From positions 1 to 18,520 of the forward strand of contig JAEWBG010000014.1 in assembly GCA_023391335.1 (NCBI GenBank): a stretch of DNA of 18,520 nt. Reading direction: 5' to 3'. Positions 1-6,460 of the stretch are shown here, one piece after another (the stretch's first letter is position 1; every line of letters begins with the position of its first letter). Below the pieces are notes generated by a model. That model did not search any database. It was not told the DNA's origin and saw only the letters and a program-made list of their open reading frames with translations. The position numbers and the translations under genes were made by a program. This stretch comes from Pseudomonadota bacterium (GTDB lineage Bacteria; Pseudomonadota; Gammaproteobacteria; Steroidobacterales; Steroidobacteraceae).

Positions 1-127
1 CGACTACATCGTGTCCTTCTACAATCGGTCACGACGACACAGCCACTTGGGTGGAGTTAGTCCGGAAGAGTTCGAGCGGGTCTTCAAGCAAAGTAAGAAA
101 CGTGTCCGCTGAATCCTGGTAACTCCA
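1..127 (+). mobile_element. Right end of an IS3-family insertion sequence (cut by window edge)
   Basis: The window opens inside an insertion sequence. The transposase stop codon at 110-112 lies within what looks like the right terminal repeat, about 101-127 (starting GTGTCC and ending CTCCA). IS3-family ends commonly have a GTGTCC-type inner segment and finish in CA, and the orfB stop often falls inside or next to the inverted repeat. The left end is outside the window, so the exact terminus and any target duplication cannot be confirmed. Confidence 0.7.
2..112 (+). CDS. IS3-family transposase OrfB, C-terminal fragment (5' end outside window)
   Basis: Reading from base 2 gives 36 residues and a TGA stop. 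They contain DYIVSFYNRSRRHSHLGG followed by VSPEEFE. This is the conserved tail of the IS3-family DDE integrase (rve) domain: the YN-R-R-HS-LG block after the catalytic Glu, then the 'SP-EFE' end. The catalytic D, D and E residues lie upstream, outside the window, so whether the transposase is intact is unknown. The frame stays open to the window edge. No second copy of this element is seen in the window. Confidence 0.85.
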   Translation, partial: DYIVSFYNRSRRHSHLGGVSPEEFERVFKQSKKRVR

Positions 128-156
128 GATCTATTTTTATGAGCGATGACATTCAA

Positions 157-200
157 ACGTTTCCGCTGAAACGTCACCGTCATACCGATGAGTAATCTCT
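157..200. repeat. TTTCYGCYGARAC-type repeat, copy 1
   Basis: An interrupted palindrome, ACGTTTC (157-163), CGCT, GAAACGT (168-174), is followed about 20 bases later by AATCTCT (194-200). The same order and spacing recur at 5378-5417. It lies in the 150-base spacer between the insertion sequence and the 3' end of the SDR gene, which otherwise holds nothing I recognise. Confidence 0.45.
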
Positions 201-277
201 GCCTTCTCGTCGCCGAATTTCGCCGAGTTCTCATTCGGCACCGGCACCCTGCGCGCCGCTAACTCGACGCTAGCGCG

Positions 278-1042
278 CTACCCGACGGCGACCGAGATGC
301 CTCCATCCACAGCGAGACATGTGCCCGTCACGAAACTTGCGTCATCGCCCGCTAAATAAACTACGGATCGAGCGATCTCCTCAGGCTGCGCGATTCGACG
401 CAGGGGATAGAGGCGTTCAAGTGCGGAGCGCTTATCCGCTGTGTCGATTACCGGCGCGATCATTGGCGTGTCGGTACCTCCCGCTAGAATCGCGTTCGCG
501 CGAATGTTGTGCGGTCCGAATTCCACTGCAAGAGAGCGCACGAGTCCACACACTCCGGCTTTCGCAGCGGAATACGCTGCAGTACCAGGCCAACCGACTG
601 AATTGCCGACGAATGACGAAGTGAAGATGAGCGATCCGCCACCCCTGCGAAGCATCGCAGGAATCTGATGCTTAGCGCCCAGGAATGCCGATGTAAGGTT
701 GGCCTCGATCACGCGATTCCATGCTTCGACATCAATCTCCGGCGTCGAACCAAGTGCACCGAAGTCGCCAACATTGTTGAATGCGATGTCGAGCCCACCG
801 AAATGCGACTCCGCCGCGCGAACCATGCTCTCAGCCGTGGACTCAATTCGCACATCCCCATAAACACATTCTGCCGATCCCCCAGCGCTACGTACTTCAT
901 CGGCAACTCTGTCGAGACACGCTCGATCTCGCGCAACTAGAACCACCTTCGCCCCGCTTCGAGCCAGCAGCAACGCTGCTGCTCGCCCGATGCCGGAACT
1001 CGCGCCCGTCACGATCGCGACTTTGTTCTGCAATGAATTCAT
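278..1042 (-). CDS. Short-chain dehydrogenase/reductase (classical SDR)
   Basis: A probable NAD(P)-dependent oxidoreductase of 254 residues, the usual length for a classical SDR. In order it shows the Rossmann cofactor loop TGASSGIG (12-19), NNVG (89-92, normally NNAG), the catalytic-tetrad Asn in EANLTS (N115), Ser in the IFTSS block (142-143), Y157 and K161 in AYSAAKAG, and the C-terminal VTGTCLAVDGG. An upstream ATG in frame (1138) would add 32 residues. I chose 1042 because GGAG lies 7 bases before it, while the ATG at 1048 has almost no spacing. The substrate cannot be read from sequence. A perfect 14-bp palindrome sits right at the ribosome-binding site (1053-1066). The gene follows the membrane-protein gene 1195-1833 on the same strand, about 150 bases downstream, with a hairpin between them, so it is probably its own unit. 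Confidence 0.9.
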   Translation of the reverse strand: MNSLQNKVAIVTGASSGIGRAAALLLARSGAKVVLVARDRACLDRVADEVRSAGGSAECVYGDVRIESTAESMVRAAESHFGGLDIAFNNVGDFGALGSTPEIDVEAWNRVIEANLTSAFLGAKHQIPAMLRRGGGSLIFTSSFVGNSVGWPGTAAYSAAKAGVCGLVRSLAVEFGPHNIRANAILAGGTDTPMIAPVIDTADKRSALERLYPLRRIAQPEEIARSVVYLAGDDASFVTGTCLAVDGGISVAVG

Positions 1043-1052
1043 CGCCATTCTC

Positions 1053-1066
1053 CATTCAATTGAATG
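1053..1066. promoter_or_regulatory. Perfect 14-bp palindrome at the SDR translation start
   Basis: CATTCAATTGAATG is a perfect dyad lying directly upstream of, and touching, the GGAG of the SDR gene. The position suits a repressor operator that would block transcription or ribosome access. SDR genes are often controlled by a TetR or MarR regulator, but no regulator gene is adjacent. The operator role is an inference from symmetry and position only. Confidence 0.35.
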
Positions 1067-1137
1067 AATGGCCAGAGTGCCGAGTAGCGTGATGCTCGAC
1101 GCTCCGAATCTTGCGATGAAATCTTCTAGCGAGCGCA

Positions 1138-1158
1138 AAGCGCGCCTTGAACGCGCTT
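1138..1158. repeat. GCGCG hairpin repeat (AAGCGCG..CGCGCTT), possible terminator
   Basis: A 7-bp stem, AAGCGCG (1138-1144) and CGCGCTT (1152-1158), encloses the loop CCTTGAA. It lies just past the stop of the minus-strand gene 1195-1833, where a terminator would sit, but no T-run follows on that strand. A close relative, GGCGCGT-CCTGA-ACGCGCC, is at 4181-4199, so this is more likely a dispersed repeat that may also act as a transcript end. Confidence 0.5.
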
Positions 1159-1194
1159 AAACGCACGCTCATAGCATCCGATGACCTATTCGGA

Positions 1195-1833
1195 TCAGCG
1201 TGCGTCGGGATCCAACACTGCACGTTTGCAGTCGATCGGATGATCGATAGCAAAGGTGTGAGTCACTGACCAGAAGCAGCCTTCCTTGCCGATCTTGCGG
1301 CACTGCTCGTCGATCTCCGCATCGCGTCTGCGTTGCTCGTAACCGACGTTTATGGGCATTTCGCTGTAGAAGCACTCAAGGCCCGTATATCCCGGCAGGT
1401 TGGGATTGGCGATGTCGATCACCTTCGAGCGTTCGAAATTAGACGGATCCCACTGAAAGGAGGCCTTGCATTCGGTTCGGCACAGCTCGTCGAGCGCATC
1501 GGGTGCGAGATCTCTCAGCGACGGAACACGTGTCACCGCAGGCTCGGAAGGCCGGTCTGAAGCTCCCACGGCTGGAAGCCAGCCTGCCTTCGTCTTTTTA
1601 CCGTCGAGTATCTGCGAGAATCCCGTGATGAAGGCGAATGCGCCGATCGCTGCGACTCCTGCGCCGAGCAGCACTCGCTTGGTTCGCTCCGCTCCCTCGT
1701 TGCCGAACCGCACGAATCTGTCGATCACAACTGCGACGGCGCCGGCCAACGCGATGATCGCGACAATCGCCGGACCATAGACGGCCAGCGTACCGCCGAG
1801 GATGAGCAACCCGATGATCAGGGCAATCGCCAT
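1195..1833 (-). CDS. Unrecognised membrane-anchored protein with Cys-rich C-terminal half
   Basis: A 212-residue protein I cannot assign to a family. Hydrophobic segments fill about residues 3-38 (long enough for two helices) and 55-72. A hydrophilic tail from about 75 follows, with six cysteines (118, 122, 154, 178, 186, 202), the first two as CRTEC. An even number of cysteines in a soluble tail suggests disulfides if the tail is periplasmic, or metal binding if not; the sequence does not decide. The start at 1833 is supported by GGAG six bases upstream. It diverges from the histidine phosphatase gene at 2015, with a 180-base shared upstream region holding a 14-bp direct repeat. Confidence 0.7.
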   Translation of the reverse strand: MAIALIIGLLILGGTLAVYGPAIVAIIALAGAVAVVIDRFVRFGNEGAERTKRVLLGAGVAAIGAFAFITGFSQILDGKKTKAGWLPAVGASDRPSEPAVTRVPSLRDLAPDALDELCRTECKASFQWDPSNFERSKVIDIANPNLPGYTGLECFYSEMPINVGYEQRRRDAEIDEQCRKIGKEGCFWSVTHTFAIDHPIDCKRAVLDPDAR

Positions 1834-1909
1834 TCATTACTCCATGACCGACTTGCCGCCAGATAAGGATAGCGAGGCAATCGCTGTCGAACCGGAACGC
1901 TGTCGGCAG

Positions 1910-1940
1910 AATGAAGCAACGGTGCCAATGAAGCAACGGT
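1910..1940. repeat. 14-bp direct repeat with 17-bp period in divergent promoter region
   Basis: AATGAAGCAACGGT occurs at 1910-1923 and again, identical, at 1927-1940, separated by GCC. The pair lies between two divergent genes (starts at 1833 and 2015), so it could be a tandem binding site for a regulator or a simple local duplication. Confidence 0.5.
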
Positions 1941-2014
1941 ACGGAACTCGTAGACTTCAACGGAAACAATCGTCATCGATCGCGTTTTAAATAGCTCAAC
2001 TAGTGCGAACGCCA

Positions 2015-2593
2015 ATGAGCGAAACCACACAACGAGTCTTCTTGGTCCGGCATGGTGAAACCGAGTGGAGCTTGCATCGCAAGCACACCGGGTTGACGGA
2101 TATTCCACTCACCGATGACGGACGATCCGGTGCCAGAAAGCTCCGGCCTGTACTCGCGCGGGAGAAATTCGATCTGGTGTTGGTGAGCCCACTCAAGCGC
2201 GCCCGTGAAACATGCGACTTGGCAGGATTTGGATCGATTGCATCTGTTGATGAGAACTTGCGCGAATGGAACTACGGCGACTATGAAGGGCTCACAACGC
2301 AGCAAATTCGCGCCACCTCTCCCAACTGGCAGCTCTTCGATGACGGATGTCCGGGTGGAGAAACACCCGCTGATGTCGGCGCACGAGTCGACCGCGTGAT
2401 CGAGCGCACGCGTGGAATCGACGGAGACATCGCTTTGTTCGCACACGGACACCTGTTGCGAGTGCTAGCGGCGAGATGGATAGGTCTTTCGGTTGCGGTC
2501 GGCGCCTTCTTCGAACTCGACACGGCAACGTTGAGCGTTCTCGGCCACTACGATGGGGTCAACACCATCGAACGCTGGAATAGCTCGATTTGA
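2015..2593 (+). CDS. Histidine phosphatase family protein, SHB17-like
   Basis: A phosphoglycerate-mutase-fold phosphatase of 192 residues, a typical single-domain length. The phospho-accepting motif is VRHGETEW (R12, H13, G14), the second catalytic histidine is in FAHGH (H144), and the acid-base region is LREWNYGDYEG (82-92). The blocks REW-YGDYEG and W-LF-DGCPGGET are what I recall for yeast Shb17-like sugar-bisphosphatases and related 'broad acid phosphatases' rather than true mutases, so small sugar phosphates are plausible substrates. An in-frame GTG at 2003 would add four residues. Neither start has a convincing Shine-Dalgarno, and I prefer the ATG. It converges with the phospholipase-D-type gene across a hairpin- and repeat-filled spacer. 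Confidence 0.88.
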   Translation: MSETTQRVFLVRHGETEWSLHRKHTGLTDIPLTDDGRSGARKLRPVLAREKFDLVLVSPLKRARETCDLAGFGSIASVDENLREWNYGDYEGLTTQQIRATSPNWQLFDDGCPGGETPADVGARVDRVIERTRGIDGDIALFAHGHLLRVLAARWIGLSVAVGAFFELDTATLSVLGHYDGVNTIERWNSSI

Positions 2594-2612
2594 TCTGAGG
2601 CGCAGAGCGTCC

Positions 2613-2647
2613 ATCCGGCGTCAGCTTTGCAGATCTGCAAATCTCCG
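2613..2647. repeat. 35-bp repeat with internal 16-bp palindrome, copy 1
   Basis: This segment, starting ATCCGGCGTCAG, contains the perfect palindrome TTTGCAGATCTGCAAA (2626-2641). It recurs in the same orientation at 2801-2835 with 32 of 35 bases identical. The two copies bracket an unrelated hairpin at 2725-2787 in the spacer between convergent genes. Confidence 0.75.
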
Positions 2648-2724
2648 GGGGACCCTCTTTCCTCCGCACCTGAGGTTTCCCCACAAATCGCTCACACTAA
2701 ACAGCAGCTTATAGTTACACCCAC

Positions 2725-2787
2725 CGTTCGTGCTGAGTCGAAGCACTCCTGATTTCCAGGACCCTTCGATAAACTCAGGGCGAACGG
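2725..2787. repeat. GTTCG..CTGAG..TCGAAG long hairpin repeat
   Basis: CCGTTCG at 2725-2731 pairs with CGAACGG at 2781-2787, and the inner CTGAG and TCGAAG blocks have matching CTCAG and CTTCGA partners, giving a long imperfect hairpin. I recognise this type as a repeat common in proteobacterial spacers. Lying between two convergent genes, it could end transcription from both sides. No strong T-run is present on the plus strand. Confidence 0.65.
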
Positions 2788-2800
2788 AAAAAGTGCCCCT

Positions 2801-2835
2801 ATCCGGCGTCAGGTTTGCAGATCTGCATATCTACG
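2801..2835. repeat. 35-bp repeat, copy 2
   Basis: This is the partner of 2613-2647 in direct orientation, differing at three positions. One of these shortens the internal palindrome to TGCAGATCTGCA. It ends 26 bases before the stop codon of the phospholipase-D-type gene. Confidence 0.75.
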
Positions 2836-2861
2836 CCAGGCTTCATACTCCGCACGCACCA

Positions 2862-4118
2862 TCACAACTGATCGTGTAGCTGATATGCCAGCCAGTTCCA
2901 CGCCTTGGTATGCCAACCTCGCCGCTGCCATCGATCGAGCGTGACTTCGGTGCTGCGTTCCAGATCTTTCAGGAACGCATCACGCAATTGCCGCGCGATG
3001 TCCCTGCTGAGCAATCCGATCCCGACTTCTTCGTTGAGCGCTAGAGAGCGTGAGTCGAAGTTCGTCGATCCGACGTGCGACCAGATGCCATCCACGATCA
3101 CGATCTTTTGATGCGCTAACGTGGGTTCGAATTCGTAGACGCGCACGCCCGCTTTGAGCAGGCTCTCATATAGATAGCATCCGGCATCGCGAACGAACGG
3201 ACTATCCGTGTGCTTGCCGGGAATCATGAGGTGGACGGCCACGCCGCGTTTGACCATCTTGCCCAGCAATTCACACACCCCATCATCGGGAGCGAAGTAA
3301 GGATTTTGAATGATGACTTCCGAGCGAGCAGACGCAATCGCGACGGTGTAGACCAACGCAACGGACGACACAGCATCGCCCGAAGCGCTACTGAAGACGT
3401 GTGCGCAGATATCCCCTTTGCGTTCCGGCGCGGGGAAACAACCCGGTCCCGCAGGAACACACTTCGTTTCCTCGATCCAGTTCTCCATGAACACCGACTG
3501 CAGCGCGCGCACGACTGGTCCTTCGATGCGCACGGCGGTGTCTCTCCAATGCTTCTCATCCTCGGCCTGCCCCAACCACTGATCCGCAATTCCGTGGCCG
3601 AATACAAACCCTACTTTGCCGTCGATGACGAGCAGTTTGCGATGCGTTCGCTGATTAAACCTGCGGATGTTCGCCCAACGAGGTCGACAGTAAAGCGCGA
3701 ACTCAACTCCGCAAGCGACGAGTTGTTCGAAGCATCGACTGTCGGCACCCGAACCACCCACTGCATCGACCAAGACACGAACTTCGAGATCTTGCTTCGC
3801 CCTCGCGCAGAGCCAACTCACAACATCTTTCTCTAGAGCTCCCTTGGTCCAAACGAATGTCTCTAGATGGATGGAATGTTCAGCAGCGGCGATCGCGGCC
3901 TGCATCGCAGGAAACACATCGCCGTTTTGCAGCACCGCGACAGCGTTGCCTTCGTAAACAGTCCCCTCCGTCAGCCCTGCGAGCGTTTCGACGCCTTGTT
4001 CGAGCGGCGGGAGCGAATCGAGATCAAGCTTGAAATAGGGCGTGCGTCTGCGATTCTTCACCAGCAGGTAGACCCACGCGATGATCACGCCCACGAGGAT
4101 CCAAACGGCAACCATCAT
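2862..4118 (-). CDS. Cardiolipin synthase-like phospholipase D family protein
   Basis: A 418-residue membrane-anchored protein with one N-terminal hydrophobic helix (about 3-20) followed by basic residues and two HKD modules. HKD1 is HRKLLVID (H159, K161, D166) and HKD2 is HQKIVIVD (H336, K338, D343) followed by GSTNFDSRSLALNEE, which is characteristic of cardiolipin synthases. The family joins two phosphatidylglycerols, or PG and PE, into cardiolipin at the inner membrane. The length resembles short ClsB/ClsC-type enzymes with a single anchor more than two-helix ClsA. Oddly, the usual GGxN after HKD1 reads FGHG, so the Asn is Gly; HKD2 keeps its Asn. No Shine-Dalgarno is visible before the ATGATG start, and an in-frame stop lies just upstream, so the start can only be 4118 or 4115. 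Confidence 0.88.
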   Translation of the reverse strand: MMVAVWILVGVIIAWVYLLVKNRRRTPYFKLDLDSLPPLEQGVETLAGLTEGTVYEGNAVAVLQNGDVFPAMQAAIAAAEHSIHLETFVWTKGALEKDVVSWLCARAKQDLEVRVLVDAVGGSGADSRCFEQLVACGVEFALYCRPRWANIRRFNQRTHRKLLVIDGKVGFVFGHGIADQWLGQAEDEKHWRDTAVRIEGPVVRALQSVFMENWIEETKCVPAGPGCFPAPERKGDICAHVFSSASGDAVSSVALVYTVAIASARSEVIIQNPYFAPDDGVCELLGKMVKRGVAVHLMIPGKHTDSPFVRDAGCYLYESLLKAGVRVYEFEPTLAHQKIVIVDGIWSHVGSTNFDSRSLALNEEVGIGLLSRDIARQLRDAFLKDLERSTEVTLDRWQRRGWHTKAWNWLAYQLHDQL

Positions 4119-4180
4119 GGGGTGGCCGCTCGAACGTGGCTCAGTTCAATCGCCTGGAAATGCTTGATCGAAGTACGCAT

Positions 4181-4199
4181 GGCGCGTCCTGAACGCGCC
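4181..4199. repeat. GCGCG hairpin repeat (GGCGCGT-CCTGA-ACGCGCC)
   Basis: A 7-bp stem with a 5-base loop lies in the divergent spacer between the phospholipase-D-type gene and the AHSA1 gene. It matches the hairpin at 1138-1158 across stem and loop (GCGCGTTCA-G-CGCGC read on the minus strand). Here it is upstream of both genes, so it cannot be a terminator for either. Confidence 0.55.
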
Positions 4200-4313
4200 T
4201 ACGCGATGGGAAGTTTCTGTGCGAAGTCCAGATGACGCGTTTTTCCTATCGTCTAAAGCTGTGGTGCATTCCAATGGCGCGCACTGAGCCAACGATCATC
4301 TTGGAGATCTCAA

Positions 4314-4745
4314 GTGAGAACATCTGACTCAACCGTAACAATTTCTGCACCGGCAAAAAAGGTGTGGCTCGCCCTGACTGCTCCTGATCTGGTCAAGCGA
4401 TGGCAGTACGGCTCTGATCTGGTGACAACGTGGAACGTTGGAACATCTATCGTCTTTCGCAACGAATGGAACGGACACACCTACGAACAAACCGGCACTG
4501 TTCTTGAGTTCTCACCCGCGTCACGCCTGAAGTACTCGTTGCTCGTGCCTCGGTCTGACCCGCAAGACATCCCAGAGCGCTACATCCTCATGACCTATGA
4601 GTTGGCCGAAAAGGACGGCACTACCTCTTTGCTCGTACGTCAGGAAGATCCAAGCCCTTCACTGCCTGATGAATCGTTTGGCGGAGATGACGGTCCCGAC
4701 GTGCTTGCAGATCTTAAGAAACTTGTTGAGGGTTCAATGGTGTGA
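4314..4745 (+). CDS. SRPBCC / AHSA1-domain protein
   Basis: A small soluble protein of 143 residues, one complete START-like (Bet v 1) domain. Family signs are the N-terminal strand STVTISAPAKKVWLALT, then APDLVKRWQ, the VGTSIVFRNEWNG turn, and the GTVLEF block. A helix near the C-terminus (PDVLADLKKLVEGS) would line the cavity. The family is named after the activator of Hsp90 ATPase, but bacterial members usually have unknown ligands, and no co-chaperone role should be assumed. The start is GTG: GGAG lies seven bases upstream and no in-frame ATG fits the fold. Some relatives sit beside ArsR-type regulators; none is here. Confidence 0.85.
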   Translation: MRTSDSTVTISAPAKKVWLALTAPDLVKRWQYGSDLVTTWNVGTSIVFRNEWNGHTYEQTGTVLEFSPASRLKYSLLVPRSDPQDIPERYILMTYELAEKDGTTSLLVRQEDPSPSLPDESFGGDDGPDVLADLKKLVEGSMV

Positions 4746-4833
4746 GTGCGTGAAGAATCGCCCCGGTGCGGGCCGGAAACTTGGGATAACTCAGAACAAC
4801 GGAGATATATTGGCGCCGGCTGCTTGTATCTAG

Positions 4834-4892
4834 TTTTCCGCCGAAACGATCGTCCGCTCGCTTCCAGTCGCTTCAGAAAGTTTCGGCGGAAG
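4834..4892. repeat. Inverted repeat TTCCGCCGAAAC..GTTTCGGCGGAA
   Basis: A perfect 12-bp inverted pair at 4836-4847 and 4880-4891 has 32 bases between the arms. The left arm resembles the TTTCYGCYGARAC repeats at 160 and 5378. It lies about 40-100 bases upstream of the DUF1801 gene, so it could be a structured leader, an operator, or part of a small dispersed repeat. Confidence 0.55.
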
Positions 4893-4933
4893 CGACGCGT
4901 CGTAGAACCGTTTCTCCAGCATGCTGAGGCGAA

Positions 4934-5338
4934 ATGAGACCACTCTTCCGATTTCCCACTGCGGTCCCGCGAGACCCAAGAGTCGACGCTTGGATGCGTG
5001 GGCATTCAGGCGAGCTTGGTGCGATCGCGGATCGCTGGTTCCAGTTCATCCGCAGCTGCGGTCCTGATGTCCGCGAGCTCTTGCACGATGGTCACCCCAC
5101 TGCCTGCGTGGGTGACGCCGCGTTTGTCTATGTGAATGCGTTCAGGGCGCACGTGAATGTCGGGTTCTTTCAGGGCGCCGACATTCCCGATCCGAAAGCT
5201 CTGCTGGAAGGTGATGGCAAGTTCATGCGCCACGTAAAACTGAAGCCCGCAGGCCAGATTGATGTCGCTGGATTAGAGGAGCTGATCCTCGCCGCGTACG
5301 TTGACGTTCAAACACGCCTGCAGTCAGGGGATAGGTGA
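4934..5338 (+). CDS. DUF1801 domain protein
   Basis: A 134-residue soluble protein matching the DUF1801 family by the core CVGDAAFVYVNAFRAHVNV (56-74) followed by GFFQGADIPDPKALLEGDGK and a MRHVKLKP strand. The C-terminal helix (ELILAAYVDVQTRL) is also usual. No activity is established for the family. Members have a small alpha/beta fold and are common in soil bacteria. AGG four bases before the ATG is a usable ribosome-binding site. It follows the AHSA1 gene on the same strand, but a 188-base gap with an inverted repeat argues for separate transcription. DUF1801 and AHSA1 genes are often near each other, which may or may not be functional. Confidence 0.85.
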   Translation: MRPLFRFPTAVPRDPRVDAWMRGHSGELGAIADRWFQFIRSCGPDVRELLHDGHPTACVGDAAFVYVNAFRAHVNVGFFQGADIPDPKALLEGDGKFMRHVKLKPAGQIDVAGLEELILAAYVDVQTRLQSGDR

Positions 5339-5377
5339 AGAAATGTCACCGGGATTCGATAATCCACTTCCCGAATG

Positions 5378-5417
5378 TTTCTGCTGAGACATCCGTCGCA
5401 ACGATCGCTTAATCTCT
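5378..5417. repeat. TTTCYGCYGARAC-type repeat, copy 2
   Basis: TTTCTGCTGAGAC (5378-5390) is followed by CCGTC and then AATCTCT (5411-5417), reproducing the order and spacing of 160-200 with roughly 70 percent similarity by eye. It lies in the spacer before the secreted esterase gene. Confidence 0.45.
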
Positions 5418-5538
5418 CCGCTTGAGCGTCTGCTGCAACTCGAATCATTCGTAGCGCGACTAAACGGCAATAGGTTGCCCATACGACTGCGCCACATGCG
5501 TTCTCAACTGAAGGCGCTGGACTCCTGCACTGTCTGGG

Positions 5539-5567
5539 CTGAACGTTATTTTGTACTGAACGTTATT
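5539..5567. promoter_or_regulatory. 12-bp direct repeat with 17-bp period before the esterase gene
   Basis: CTGAACGTTATT occurs at 5539-5550 and identically at 5556-5567, each carrying the dyad AACGTT. The pair ends 15 bases before the ATG of the esterase and just ahead of its Shine-Dalgarno. This placement suits a tandem operator in the promoter or leader. No regulator is identifiable. Confidence 0.45.
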
Positions 5568-5582
5568 ACTGAGGTCATCCCA

Positions 5583-6413
5583 ATGAAATTGTTCCTGCGA
5601 GTGTTCGCGCTCCTAGCCACTTCGTTCTGGTTCGCTGCTTTCTCGCAGGCGGCCGACGTTCGGCCTGTCACCATCGCGAATTCCGAAGTGCGGACGATGA
5701 AGTCCGCCTCCACGGGACGCACCTACGACCTCTACATTCACAAACCGGCGGGCTTCGACACAGACAAAGACAAGAAATATCCGGTGCTCTATCTGCTCGA
5801 CGGGCAATGGGATTTCAAACTTCTCGACTCGGTCGTCGGTGGCCTCGTGTACGACAAGTGGATGCCGGATATCGTGGTGGTCGGCATCACGTACAACGGA
5901 GATCACCCTAACTACGACGAACTGCGCGCGATGGATTACACGCCTACACCTGGTCAGCGGAAAGGATCCGGTGACGCTCCGAAGTTTCTCAACTTCATCA
6001 AGACCGATCTAATTCCGTTCATGGAAAAAGATTATCGCGGAGATCCGACCCGTCGCATTTTGGGTGGGCAATCGTTCGGCGGCCTCTTCACCCTCTACAC
6101 GATGTTCACTGAGCCAAATCTGTTTTGGGGATATCTCGCGGGGAGTCCCGATTTTTTATGGGACAACAATTTCCTCGTCAGGCAAGAAGCCGACTACGCC
6201 GCGAAACATAAAGAACTACCGGTGAGACTGTTCATCGCAGCCGGCGGCGCGGAGGAACTGGTCACACCAGGCGTCGCCTTTGTCCGAACTCTGGCATCGC
6301 GTAACTATGTCGGCCTGCACTGGGATGGCCGTGTGATCGAGGGTGAACGCCACTCGGGCATGAAACCCGAGTTCTTCAATCGTGGGCTGCGGTTCATTTT
6401 CAGCAATCAGTGA
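5583..6413 (+). CDS. Secreted alpha/beta-hydrolase, IroE/COG2819-type esterase
   Basis: A 276-residue exported hydrolase of the putative-esterase (esterase D/enterochelin esterase-like) family. A Sec signal peptide covers about residues 1-23 (MKLFLRV, hydrophobic core, FSQA then ADV). The nucleophile elbow is GGQSFGG (S164), the catalytic histidine is probably H257 in GERHSG, and an acid in the GGAEE region (221-225) may complete the triad. The block YPVLYLLDGQWDF is typical of the group that includes periplasmic siderophore esterases, but no siderophore or TonB-receptor gene is adjacent, so the substrate is open. The frame extends upstream to 5475. I chose 5583 because of the signal peptide and GAGG eight bases upstream. 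A tandem direct repeat lies immediately before it. Confidence 0.88.
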   Translation: MKLFLRVFALLATSFWFAAFSQAADVRPVTIANSEVRTMKSASTGRTYDLYIHKPAGFDTDKDKKYPVLYLLDGQWDFKLLDSVVGGLVYDKWMPDIVVVGITYNGDHPNYDELRAMDYTPTPGQRKGSGDAPKFLNFIKTDLIPFMEKDYRGDPTRRILGGQSFGGLFTLYTMFTEPNLFWGYLAGSPDFLWDNNFLVRQEADYAAKHKELPVRLFIAAGGAEELVTPGVAFVRTLASRNYVGLHWDGRVIEGERHSGMKPEFFNRGLRFIFSNQ

Positions 6414-6460
6414 GTGCGCTCACGCCGGCTTTGACCTCGTTCCTGATTCGAGGCAAGAAG

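Noticed and set aside
2003..2014. GTG start for the histidine phosphatase
   Set aside because: It adds only four residues, has no Shine-Dalgarno, and the ATG at 2015 sits at the usual distance from the RHG motif. The case is not decisive.
2862..4118. Phospholipase D-type toxin or PLD nuclease
   Set aside because: The N-terminal anchor, two HKD modules and the STNFDSRSLALNEE block fit cardiolipin synthase. No immunity gene or secretion partner is nearby.
4746..4933. 63-residue open frame after the AHSA1 gene
   Set aside because: It runs through the inverted repeat at 4836-4891, has no ribosome-binding site of note and has a basic, motif-free translation.
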